Assembly (NCBI GenBank): GCA_029259605.1
Contig: JAJDEV010000233.1
Span: 1-32,157 of the forward strand
Source: Planctomycetota bacterium
GTDB lineage: Bacteria; Planctomycetota; UBA1135; GCA-002686595
DNA length: 32,157 nt
Reading direction: 5' to 3'
A program made the translations under genes and the position numbers. The notes beneath the pieces were generated by a model. It ran no database searches. It was not told the origin of the DNA and saw nothing but the letters and a program-made list of their open reading frames with translations. Below, piece after piece: positions 23,380 through 31,300 of this stretch; position 1 is the stretch's first letter; every line of letters begins with the position of its first letter.

Positions 23380-23589
23380 GATCCATTCCGCCCCATGGAC
23401 GACCACCCATCCTCATCTTGCTGCGCGCACTCGATCTCGAATCCACCACCGGCTTCGTCGGAACACCGTACTCCAGTCTTCACCCACACGGTGCCGATCG
23501 AGAGCACATCGCCGAGTTCAAGCAACTCCGGCCGACTCGCCACGCGATGGAATTGCTCGCCGGCAAGGCGAAGGTCGGCAGCGCGCGCC
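23374..23589 (-). pseudogene. Decayed, truncated copy of the small exported gene at 26129
   Basis: Directly after the PQQ gene stop, the minus strand encodes VASRPELLELGDVLSIG (from about 23543), then TVWVKTGVRCSDEAGGGFEIEC, close to the same part of the 124-residue exported protein. The N-terminal part and signal peptide are missing, and a stretch corresponding to PDQSARW is deleted. A one-base loss near 23410-23417 shifts the frame; repairing it restores WVVVHGAEWIA and a TAG stop inside the attC-like site. The copy is clearly non-functional. Confidence 0.75.
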
Positions 23590-24909
23590 TCAGTCCCGCT
23601 CCACGTCCGCGGCGATGCAGTACAGGTGCTGCGCGCCGCGCAGGTAGAGCTCGTTGCCCGCGAGCGCGGGCGATGCGTCGAAGGAGTCGTCGAGCGTGTT
23701 CGAGGCGAGGACCTCGTAGTCCGGTCCGCGCGCCAGGACGTCCGTCGCGCCGTCGCGCCCCACGACGTAGACGTGATCGCGCGACGCGACCGGTGAGGCG
23801 TACACGTTGGCGACCGTCGGGAGGCGCTCGGCGCTGTACAGCGCGCCCCCTGACTCCGCGTCGACACAGGACAGCATCCCCGCGTTCGACTTGATGAAGA
23901 AGAGGAGCCCGTCGGCGAGCAGCGGCGAGGGCACGTACGACGTGTGGCGCTCCACGGTCCACAGCACGGCGTCCGAGCCGGACACGTCACCGGCGGCACC
24001 CGTCAGCCGCACCGCGACCGCGCCCGGGTCGCGGTAACCGCTCATGGCGATCACCGCGTCGCCGAAGAGCACGGGGTTCGGGATCTGGTTCCCACCCAGC
24101 CCCTCGCAGCGCCACAGCTCCTTGCCCGTCGCCAGGTCGTATCCGCGCACGTACGGCGTGCCGCCGGTGATGACCTGCGCGCGGCCATCGACTTCCGTCA
24201 CGAGCGGCGTCGACCAAGTCGTCACGTCGTCGCGCTCGGTTCTCCAGCGCTCCTCGCCCGTCGCCACATCGAACGCGACGAGGTAGGACGGTCCCTCCTG
24301 GTCGCGTTGCACGACGAGCGTGTCCCCGAAGACCGCCGGCGAGCTCCCTTCGCCGAAGCCCTTGCGCGTCTCGATGTTCCCGAGTTGGACCTCCCACAGA
24401 CGCTCGCCGGAGAGGTCGTAGGCGAAGAGCCCGCGCGAACCGAAGAACGCGTAGAGGCGCTCGCCGTCCGTCAGCGCCGAGCTCGACGCCCACGTCCCGT
24501 CCCCGTGCGTGGTCTCGTGCGGCAAGGCCTCGATCGCGACGTCCGACCACGCGACCTCGCCGGTCGCGCGTCGCAACGCGAAGACCATGAACCGCTGCTT
24601 GCGAGTCGGCGCGACCGGGCGCCTCCAATCGTCCGCCGCGATGTCGGCGCCACCCCCGACCTCCGCGCCGAACGGCTCGGCCGTCAGCACGAAGACGAGG
24701 TCGCCGAACACGATCGGCGAGCCATGCCCGCGCCCGGGAATCGGCACCTTCCAGCGGATGTTCTCGTCGGCGCTCCAGGTGAGCGGCGGGTCCGCGTCCG
24801 GCGCCTCACCCGTTCCGAGCGGACCGCGCCACTGCGGCCAATCCTGGGCATCGGCGGGAAGCGCGGTGAGCAGGGCGAACGAAGCGGGGACGATGAGTCG
24901 TGTGAGCAC
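23590..24909 (-). CDS. Secreted PQQ-type beta-propeller protein
   Basis: A 439-residue exported protein with a signal peptide (about 1-20), then DWPQWRGP, a hallmark opening of planctomycete PQQ-like propellers. The body is built of seven or eight propeller blades with repeated phrases such as GDLVFVLTAEP, GERLYAFFGSRGLFAYDLSGERLWE, VAFDVATGEERW, GYDLATGKELWR and VDAESGGALYS. No dehydrogenase active site is evident, so a structural or binding role is more likely than PQQ catalysis. The start is GTG at 24909, chosen because GGAG precedes it and the signal begins there; the frame stays open upstream into a gene remnant and an attC-like site. Confidence 0.9.
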   Translation of the reverse strand: MLTRLIVPASFALLTALPADAQDWPQWRGPLGTGEAPDADPPLTWSADENIRWKVPIPGRGHGSPIVFGDLVFVLTAEPFGAEVGGGADIAADDWRRPVAPTRKQRFMVFALRRATGEVAWSDVAIEALPHETTHGDGTWASSSALTDGERLYAFFGSRGLFAYDLSGERLWEVQLGNIETRKGFGEGSSPAVFGDTLVVQRDQEGPSYLVAFDVATGEERWRTERDDVTTWSTPLVTEVDGRAQVITGGTPYVRGYDLATGKELWRCEGLGGNQIPNPVLFGDAVIAMSGYRDPGAVAVRLTGAAGDVSGSDAVLWTVERHTSYVPSPLLADGLLFFIKSNAGMLSCVDAESGGALYSAERLPTVANVYASPVASRDHVYVVGRDGATDVLARGPDYEVLASNTLDDSFDASPALAGNELYLRGAQHLYCIAADVERD

Positions 24910-25015
24910 GCGGATCTCCGGTGGGGAGCGAGGACGGGGGGATGGGTCGCCCACAGTTTGACATCGCGCGTCCGCGGGTTCGCCCCGCGGCGCGGATTCC
25001 GAGAGCGCTCGCCGC

Positions 25016-25077
25016 AGCCAACGCCTTGCCGATCCGCGTGGCGGCGAAGCCGCGTCCGCCGCGTCGTACGGTTGGGT
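25016..25077 (-). other. attC-like recombination site (best-formed)
   Basis: On the minus strand this 62-bp site begins with ACCCAAC, a perfect RYYYAAC inverse core, and ends with GTTGGCT, six of seven to the GTTRRRY core; the two are complementary at six of seven positions. Between them are long imperfect arms with an unpaired base and a TTCG-containing turn, as in integron attC sites. It shares GCCTTGCCGATC with the site at 26074. It follows an RraB-like remnant. Confidence 0.6.
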
Positions 25078-25203
25078 GATCTGCTCCGGCGCCGGATTCG
25101 TCCCCCACCCGTCGAACTCCGCATCGTGTGAGTCTCCGAGGCGACCCATCTCTCGGGTCCAGTCCACGACGGTCGCGGTGTCCATCCGGATTCTCGTGGT
25201 CAC
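25078..25203 (-). pseudogene. RraB-like C-terminal remnant
   Basis: The minus strand from GTG 25203 reads VVDWTREMGRLGDSHDAEF then DGWGTNP. This resembles the C-terminal FDVEYDGWGTY region of RraB (RNase E inhibitor); only about 30 residues are left and the N-terminal part is absent. The frame has no stop of its own and runs through the attC-like site and on into the PQQ frame. It is a gene fragment captured between two attC-like sites. Confidence 0.5.
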
Positions 25204-25264
25204 GAGCGCCTTTGCCGGTCAGCGGCGACGCGACGCGCCGTCCGTCTGCATCGGTCTGTTGGGC
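25201..25264 (-). other. attC-like recombination site after the CPBP gene
   Basis: On the minus strand this site starts with GCCCAAC (perfect inverse core RYYYAAC), 14 bases after the CPBP stop, and contains CGCCGCTGACCGGCAAAGGC, homologous to the other sites. The terminal core (GCTCGTG) is degenerate. The arms pair imperfectly. Confidence 0.55.
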
Positions 25265-25278
25265 ATGCTCCGGCGGAC

Positions 25279-25998
25279 TCAATCGCGGGGAGGTGCCTCG
25301 CAGCTGGGATCGGCGCCGTCGCGAACGTGACTCCGCAGCAGATACGAAGACGCACCGACGACAAAAGCGAGCGGCAGGCCGAGGCCCAGCGCAAGTCCCG
25401 TGACCCCCGGCACCTCGATGTTCGGGGCACCGTGCGAGGGCACCAAAAGGCCCGCACCGAATGGCCCCCCGGAGAACACGAGGTACGCGACCGTGTTCCA
25501 GCCCAGATGGAGGCCGATGGGCGCAGCGATGGACTTCGTCTTCGAGAAGGCGAGTCCGAGCATGAGCCCGAAGCTCCCCGTAAGAACGAACACGAACGCC
25601 ATGCTCACCGGGGACCCGAAGACCCCATACGAGAACCAGTGATAGATGCCGAACGCCGCTGCACCAAGGAGCACCCCGCGGCGCGGACCAAGCCACCGCA
25701 CGGCCTGATAGAGCAGATAGCCGCGGAAGAGGAGCTCTTCGTACAGGACCGAGTTGATGTTGAGGCGAAGGCCTCGGACAGCAAGAGCGGTATCGACCTC
25801 GGAGTTGACCTGCCAGCCTACGCCGCCAGCCGCCGCCAACCCGAGTTGTTGAACAGTGACGACGCCTCCCGCGACCAGAAACCCCACCGCGAGTTGCCTC
25901 GCTCTCAGGAGCGGGGCGTTGAACCCCAGCTCAGTGAGTCGCTTCCCCTCGAGGCGGAGGAAGAACCAGGATGCTAGAACGAGGACTAGACCAATCAT
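25279..25998 (-). CDS. CPBP family intramembrane metalloprotease-like protein
   Basis: A 239-residue polytopic protein of the CPBP (CAAX protease/bacteriocin-processing, Abi) family. All three conserved motifs are present: EELLFR (87-92, the paired glutamates and Arg), FGIYH (116-120) and HLGWN (164-168). At least six hydrophobic segments are visible. Bacterial members include bacteriocin-immunity and membrane-bound proteases, so a small defence or self-protection role is possible. It is flanked by attC-like sites (26074 upstream, 25201 downstream), which marks it as a likely mobile cassette gene. The start at 25998 has GGGAGA upstream, somewhat far. The catalytic set looks intact. Confidence 0.93.
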   Translation of the reverse strand: MIGLVLVLASWFFLRLEGKRLTELGFNAPLLRARQLAVGFLVAGGVVTVQQLGLAAAGGVGWQVNSEVDTALAVRGLRLNINSVLYEELLFRGYLLYQAVRWLGPRRGVLLGAAAFGIYHWFSYGVFGSPVSMAFVFVLTGSFGLMLGLAFSKTKSIAAPIGLHLGWNTVAYLVFSGGPFGAGLLVPSHGAPNIEVPGVTGLALGLGLPLAFVVGASSYLLRSHVRDGADPSCEAPPRD

Positions 25999-26073
25999 GG
26001 GTGGGTTGAATCTCCCGCGCCGCTGCGTGCGCGACAGTGCGAGAGATCGGCGCGATCGCGAGCTTCCATTGCC

Positions 26074-26133
26074 TGCCTAGCGCCTTGCCGATCAGCGGCG
26101 GCCGAAGGCCGTCCGCTGGAGCGGCTTGTTATG
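26074..26133 (-). other. attC-like recombination site overlapping a gene stop
   Basis: This 60-bp imperfect palindrome begins on the minus strand with GCATAAC, whose TAA is the stop codon of the 124-residue gene, and ends with GCTAGGC. The arms GCCGCTCCAGCGGACGGCC and GGCCGCCGCTGATCGGC pair with one extrahelical base, typical of attC. The block GCCTTGCCGATCAGCGGCG is shared with neighbouring sites. Confidence 0.6.
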
Positions 26134-26503
26134 CGATCCACTCCGCCACGTCGACGATCACCCATTCTCCATCTTGCTTCCTGCACTTGACCTCAAAACC
26201 TCCTCCCGCGTCGTCTGCGTACCGAACTCCAGTCACGACCCACACGGTCCAACGCGCAGACTGATCCGGTCCGATCGAGAGCACGCCGCCGAGCGCAAGC
26301 AGGTCCGGCCGGCTCGCCACCAGATTGAAGACCGCTTCGACATCCGCGTCGAGTAGGCGGCGGTCGACGTCGACCCCGAGATCGTGAATTGCAGCGATGC
26401 CAACCCAGTCATCCGCACGCGCCGCAATGCAACCCGGCGCCAACAGGAGAGCGACGCTCACTATCGACTTCTGAATCGTTGCCCCGGTTCGCATAACGCG
26501 CAT
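26129..26503 (-). CDS. Small exported protein, cassette-type gene
   Basis: A 124-residue protein with a probable signal peptide (about 12-30; a cysteine sits at 25, but the lipobox is poor). The mature part is a compact alpha+beta domain: RRLLDADVEAVFNLVASRPDLL, VLSIGPDQSARWTVWVVTGVRY and GGGFEVKCRKQDGEWVIVDVAEWIA. It resembles small wound-fold proteins in style; no family is confirmed. The stop is inside the attC-like core, the usual arrangement for integron cassettes, and a decayed second copy lies 2.7 kb downstream. ATG 26503 or ATG 26494 may be the start; neither has a ribosome-binding site. Confidence 0.72.
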   Translation of the reverse strand: MRVMRTGATIQKSIVSVALLLAPGCIAARADDWVGIAAIHDLGVDVDRRLLDADVEAVFNLVASRPDLLALGGVLSIGPDQSARWTVWVVTGVRYADDAGGGFEVKCRKQDGEWVIVDVAEWIA

Positions 26504-26541
26504 TCGACTGGTCTAGGTAGCGGAAGGTGCGGGTGTTGAGC
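26491..26541 (-). other. Weak attC-like site at the 5' end of the 124-residue gene
   Basis: The minus strand begins with GCTCAAC (perfect RYYYAAC) and ends with GTTATGC, which overlaps the start region of the 124-residue gene. The inner arms pair only partly. The position, at the upstream border of a cassette gene, is what would be expected. Confidence 0.35.
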
Positions 26542-26917
26542 AGGTCCGCGTCGCGCGGGCGAGCCGCACTCGAAAGCCTGCGAGGCCGCGAGATCCTCCG
26601 TCGCTCGAGGCCATATCGTTCTTCTACAGATCGGTATAACGCGGCCGTTGCGTTTCGGCAACGAGCGCGGGGTTCGAGCGACGGTCAGGAACGCTCGAGG
26701 CGGTCCAGAGGCTTTGAACGCCGAGGGGGACGTGGGTGTTCCCAGGCGCCGCTCGACGGCGAGCGTCAGCGTGCCGTCCTCGATCGCGTCGATCGCCGTG
26801 GTGCGCGTCTACTCGACGACCTGCGAGGCCAACCCCTGGCGGATGCGCCACCGCTTGCGCGCGGGCACGAGCACGAGCCGCCGGCCGCATAGCGACACAC
26901 GTCCGCCAAGTTCGACG
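26542..26917. other. Gene-poor stretch with a broken minus-strand reading frame
   Basis: No intact gene is seen. On the minus strand, about 26910-26740, a protein-like frame (RLVLVPARKRWRIRQGLASQ, then VVE) is broken by a TAG at 26811-26809 and continues TRTTAIDAIEDGTLTLAVERR. One base change (TAG to TAC) would join the two parts. A hairpin with arms CGTTGC and GCAACG lies at about 26651-26669. This may be a small pseudogene; the family is not recognised. Confidence 0.4.
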
Positions 26918-28267
26918 TCAGCGCGACCCGGCGCGACGTCCCTTCGTGCGACCGCTCCGGTTCGGGATCGTGCGCACGACGCCGAGCTCGTGGAACACGC
27001 GGGTTCCGGCTGTCGTGCGGTGCACGGGAATGCCGAGGAATGGGCCGAGCGACACCCACAGGACCAGCGCTTCGTCCTCCGGCACGCCCGCGCTGCGGTG
27101 CCCCGCGAGGCGGACGCAGTGGTCGAAGCGGGCCCCGGCGTCTCCGTCGAAGATCAGGTACCTCTCTTCGGGGGCGCCGGGTTGCGCGGGATCGATCGTC
27201 TCGACGAACGCGTCGGTCTTCCCGCCGACGGACTCGGAGTAGCCGACGAGGTAGGTGCTCCCCATCCACGCGACCGACGGGTCGCCCTCGGCTTCTCCGA
27301 CATCGTCCTCGACGACTCGCTCCGGGCCGACGGTGACGGAACCGCTCGCGGAGTCGAAGGTCACCTCGCGGCACAGCGTGGACTCGTCGTAGCCGGGGCT
27401 GCGCACGTACGCGACGCAGAAGCTCGTCCCGTCGCCGTCGACGTCCGGATTGCCGAGCGGCTTCGCGTCCGCTGCGATCTGGAACTCGCTCACGACGACG
27501 TTCGCGTCGCTGTCGACGATCGCACCCCAGATCGTCTCGTCGTCGAAGAACGCGTCGCGCGCCCACACGACGAGGTAGAACCCGCTGTCGCCGCAGGTGC
27601 GTGAGATCGCGACGTCACGGTCGGACTTGCTCGACGTGGCCGTGGTGATCTGGCGCGGCGGATCGGCCACCATGCTGACGGCGTCGACGTGCACGGCGAA
27701 GATCGCGCCGGCCGCGCGCGCGGACGCCAAGACACAGCCGGTCTCCGTCGCGCGCGAGTCGCCCCCGACGTCGATCGACGCGACCAAGGTGACCATCGGG
27801 ACGGGCGTCGACGCTTGACCGAACTCGTCGACGAAAGACACCAACCCGTCCGCGTAGTTCCCGACGATCCCGCTGACCTGGGCGACGACGAAGCGTCGCG
27901 CTCCCTCGACCGCCCCCACTTGCGGGCGTTCGAAGGTGGACACACCGGGAACGGAGGTGACGAACGAGGTCACGGGACCCGACGTCGTACCGTCCGCGGC
28001 GAGGGCGCGACCGGAGATATAGCTCGCGTACTGGCCCGGGATCTGGCTCTGCCACACGGCGTAGTACGCGTCCGTCGCGCCGAGGTACGCGACGTCGGCC
28101 ATCCGCGGCCCGGTCTTGTACTCGTCGTACCCGTACCTCGCGATCGGGTGGCTGTTCCCCGACCAGGCTCCGACCCGCTCGACCTCCAGAATCTGCTGCG
28201 GTCGGGCGTGAACCGGGACGTGCAGGATGGCGAGGGCTGCGGCGCAAGCGAGCGAGCGAAGGGACAT
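26918..28267 (-). CDS. Secreted protein of unknown function, propeller-like
   Basis: A 449-residue protein with a signal peptide (MSLRSLACAAALAILHVPVHA, cleavage near 22). The mature part has repeated strand-turn phrases (DAYYAVWQSQIPG, RFVVAQVSGI, GFYLVVWARD, SFCVAYVRSPG, STYLVGYSES, EALVLWVSLGP), spaced about 50-60 residues and suggestive of a beta-propeller. Cysteines occur at several sites. The C-terminus is basic (RSGRTKGRRAGSR). The start at 28267 has ACGGAG eight bases before it. A possible -10 (TATGCT) lies at 28312-28307. It is divergent from the Lhr gene. No catalytic motif is recognised. Confidence 0.75.
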   Translation of the reverse strand: MSLRSLACAAALAILHVPVHARPQQILEVERVGAWSGNSHPIARYGYDEYKTGPRMADVAYLGATDAYYAVWQSQIPGQYASYISGRALAADGTTSGPVTSFVTSVPGVSTFERPQVGAVEGARRFVVAQVSGIVGNYADGLVSFVDEFGQASTPVPMVTLVASIDVGGDSRATETGCVLASARAAGAIFAVHVDAVSMVADPPRQITTATSSKSDRDVAISRTCGDSGFYLVVWARDAFFDDETIWGAIVDSDANVVVSEFQIAADAKPLGNPDVDGDGTSFCVAYVRSPGYDESTLCREVTFDSASGSVTVGPERVVEDDVGEAEGDPSVAWMGSTYLVGYSESVGGKTDAFVETIDPAQPGAPEERYLIFDGDAGARFDHCVRLAGHRSAGVPEDEALVLWVSLGPFLGIPVHRTTAGTRVFHELGVVRTIPNRSGRTKGRRAGSR

Positions 28268-28380
28268 CGTCGACTCCGTTTCCCGGGGTTGAGGGCGAGC
28301 GCGTTCAGCATAGCACCGCGGCGCTCGTCCTTGGGCCCGAGCGTCGGCAGCCAGGCGTCGGTCCGCCGCCGGGGACCGCG

Positions 28381-28386
28381 TAGAAT
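28381..28386 (+). promoter_or_regulatory. -10 box placing the Lhr transcript start at its ATG
   Basis: TAGAAT ends exactly six bases before ATG 28393, and there is no ribosome-binding site between them. This matches the arrangement before the DUF3703 gene and suggests a leaderless message. A matching -35 is not obvious. Confidence 0.5.
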
Positions 28387-28392
28387 GCCCCC

Positions 28393-31300
28393 ATGTCCCT
28401 CGCCCCCTTCCACCCCACCCTGCGCGCGTGGTTCGCCGAGACGCTCGGGCCGCCGACGGGCGCGCAGCGGCGCGGGTGGCCGGAGATCCGCGCCGGGAAG
28501 CACACGCTGATCGCGGCGCCGACGGGGTCGGGCAAGACGCTCGCGGCGTTCTTCTCGGCGATCGATGCGCTCGTGCGTGAGGGCAGCGAGAACGGAGCGC
28601 TGCCGGACGAGACGCGCGTGCTCTACGTCTCGCCGCTCAAAGCGCTCGGCAACGACGTGCAGAAGAACTTGCTCGGGCCGTTGCGCGAGTTGCGCGAGCG
28701 CGACGCTTCGATCCCCGAGGTGCGCGTGTTCGTGCGCAGCGGGGACACGACGTCGAGCCAGCGCGAGTCGATGCGCAAGCGGCCGCCGCACATCGTCGTC
28801 ACGACGCCCGAGAGCCTCTACATCCTGCTCACCAGCGACGGCGGGCGGAACATGCTGCGCACCGTGCGCACGGTGATCGTCGACGAGATCCACGCCGTGC
28901 TCGGGTCGAAGCGCGGGTCGCACCTGGCGCTGTCGCTCGAGCGACTCGACGCGCTCGTGGCCGGCGAACCCACGAACACGCACACGCTGCAGCGCATCGG
29001 GTTGTCCGCGACGCAGAAGCCGATCGAGTCCGTGGCCGACTTTCTCGTCGGCGCCGGGCGCGAGTGCGCGCTCGTCGACGAGGGGCACCTGAGGCGCATG
29101 GATCTCGAGGTCGAGCTGCCGCCGTCGCCGCTCGACGCGGTCTGCTCGCACGAGACCTGGGGCGAGATCTACGCGCGCGTCGCCGAGCTCATCTGCGAGC
29201 ACCGCTCGACGCTCGTCTTCGTCGGCACGCGCAAGATGTCCGAGCGCATCGCCGCCGAGCTGACCAAGCTCTTCGGGCCCGAGCGCATCGCGTGCCACCA
29301 CTCGAGTCTGTCGAAGGAGCGCCGGCTCGACGCCGAGCAGCGGCTCAAGGCGGGCGAGCTCGACGCGCTGGTCGCGACCGCGTCGCTCGAGCTCGGCATC
29401 GACATCGGCGACATCGACCTCGTGATCCAGATCGGCTCGACGCGCTCGATCGCGACGCTGATCCAGCGCGTCGGTCGCGCGGGGCACGGGGTCGGGCGGC
29501 TTCCCAAAGGACGGCTGTTCCCGCTCACCGAGGACGAGCTGGTCGAGGCGGCGGCGCTGCTCGGCGCGATCGGACGCGGCGTGCTGGACAGGACGCCGCA
29601 GCCCGCGGCGCCGCTCGACATCCTCGCGCAGCAAATCGTCGCCGCGTGCGTGCCCGAGACGTGGAGCGAGGACGAGCTCTTCGCGCGCCTGCGCCGCGCT
29701 TGGCCGTACCGCGCGCTCCCCCGCGAAGACTTCGACGCCGTCGTCGCGCTGCACGTGACGAGCGAATCCGGCGGACGCAGCGCGCTCCTGCACCGCGACG
29801 GCGTCGGCGGCAAGCTGCGCGCGACACGGCGCGCGCGCATGACCGCGATCACGTCCGGCGGCGCGATCCCCGACTCGACGCAGTACCGCGTCATCGTCGA
29901 GCCCGAGGGCACCTTCGTCGGCACGCTCGACGAGGACTTCGCGATCGAGGCCAGCGGCGGGGACATCGTGCAGCTCGGCAACGCGTCGTGGCGCATCCTC
30001 AAGGTCGACCCGGGTGTGGTGCGCGTCGCCGACGCGAAGGGCGCGCCGCCGTCGCTTCCGTTCTGGGTCGGCGAGGCGCCGGCGCGCACGCGCGAGCTGT
30101 CGGCGTTCATTGGGACGGTGCGAGAGGTCGGCGCGAGCGAGGACGGGCGCGACGCGCTGATGCGTGCCACCGGCTTCTCGCGCGACGCGGCCGACGCGCT
30201 CGTCCCCTATCTGACGGAGGGGGCGCGCGCGCTCGGCGCCGTGCCGTCGACCACGTGCATCGTGCTCGAACGCTTCTTCGACGAGTCGGGCGGGATGCAG
30301 CTGGTCGTGCACGCGCCTTTCGGGGGCCGCATCAACCGCGCCTACGGGCTCGCGCTGCGCAAGCGCTTTTGCCGCAGCTTCGGCTTCGAACTGCAGGCCG
30401 CGGCGAACGAAGAGGCGATCGTCATCTCGCTCGGGCCGCAGCACAGCTTCCCGCTCGAGGACGTGTTCGACTACCTGCATCCCGATTCGGTGCAAGACGT
30501 GCTCGAGCAGGCCGTGCTGCCGACGCCGATGTTCACCGCGCGCTGGCGCTGGAACGTGACGCGTTCGCTCGTCGTGCAGCGCATGCGCAGCGGCAAGCGC
30601 ACGCCCGCGCCGCTCCTGCGCATGCGCGCGGACGACGAGCTGGTGAAGGCCTTCCCCGACGTCGTCGCGTGCGGCGAGACGCTGCCGCCGGGCGACCTCG
30701 AGATTCCGAAGAGCCATCCGCTCGTGCGCCAGACGCTCGAGGACTGTCTGCACGAGGCGATGGACGCAGGCGGGCTGGTCGAGCTGCTGACCGGCCTGCG
30801 CGACGGGAGCATCCGGCGCGTCGCGATCGACACGCCCGAGCCGTCGCCGTTCGCGCGCTCGATCCTGTCCGCGCGGCCGTACGCGTTCCTCGACGACGCG
30901 CCGCTCGAGGAGCGTCGCACGCAAGCCGTGCTCTCGCGACGCGTGATCGACAACCGCACGGCGCAGACGATCGGGCGCCTCGATCCGGCGGCGGTCGCGC
31001 TCGTTCGTGAACAAGCTTGGCCCGATCCGCGCGATGCGGAGGAGTTGCACGAGGCGCTGACGTGGATGGGGTTCGTGTGGGAGCGCGAGGCGCGCGCGGC
31101 CGACGGTTGGAGCGCGTGGCTCGCGGACCTCGCGCAGGCGGGGCGCGTCGCACGCGAGGGTGAGCGCTGGTTCGCGACCGAGGTCCTCGGTCCGCCGCGC
31201 GACGAGGTCGCGGTGCTGCGCGGGCGCCTGGAAGCGCTCGGGCCGATCGTCGCGGGCGGACACGGCGCCGAGCACACGGACGATCCCGCGCTCTTCGAGC

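Noticed and set aside
23238..23999. Minus-strand open frame across the end of the PQQ gene and the decayed gene copy
   Set aside because: It is out of frame with the PQQ gene and only its last third matches the decayed copy; annotated as a pseudogene instead.
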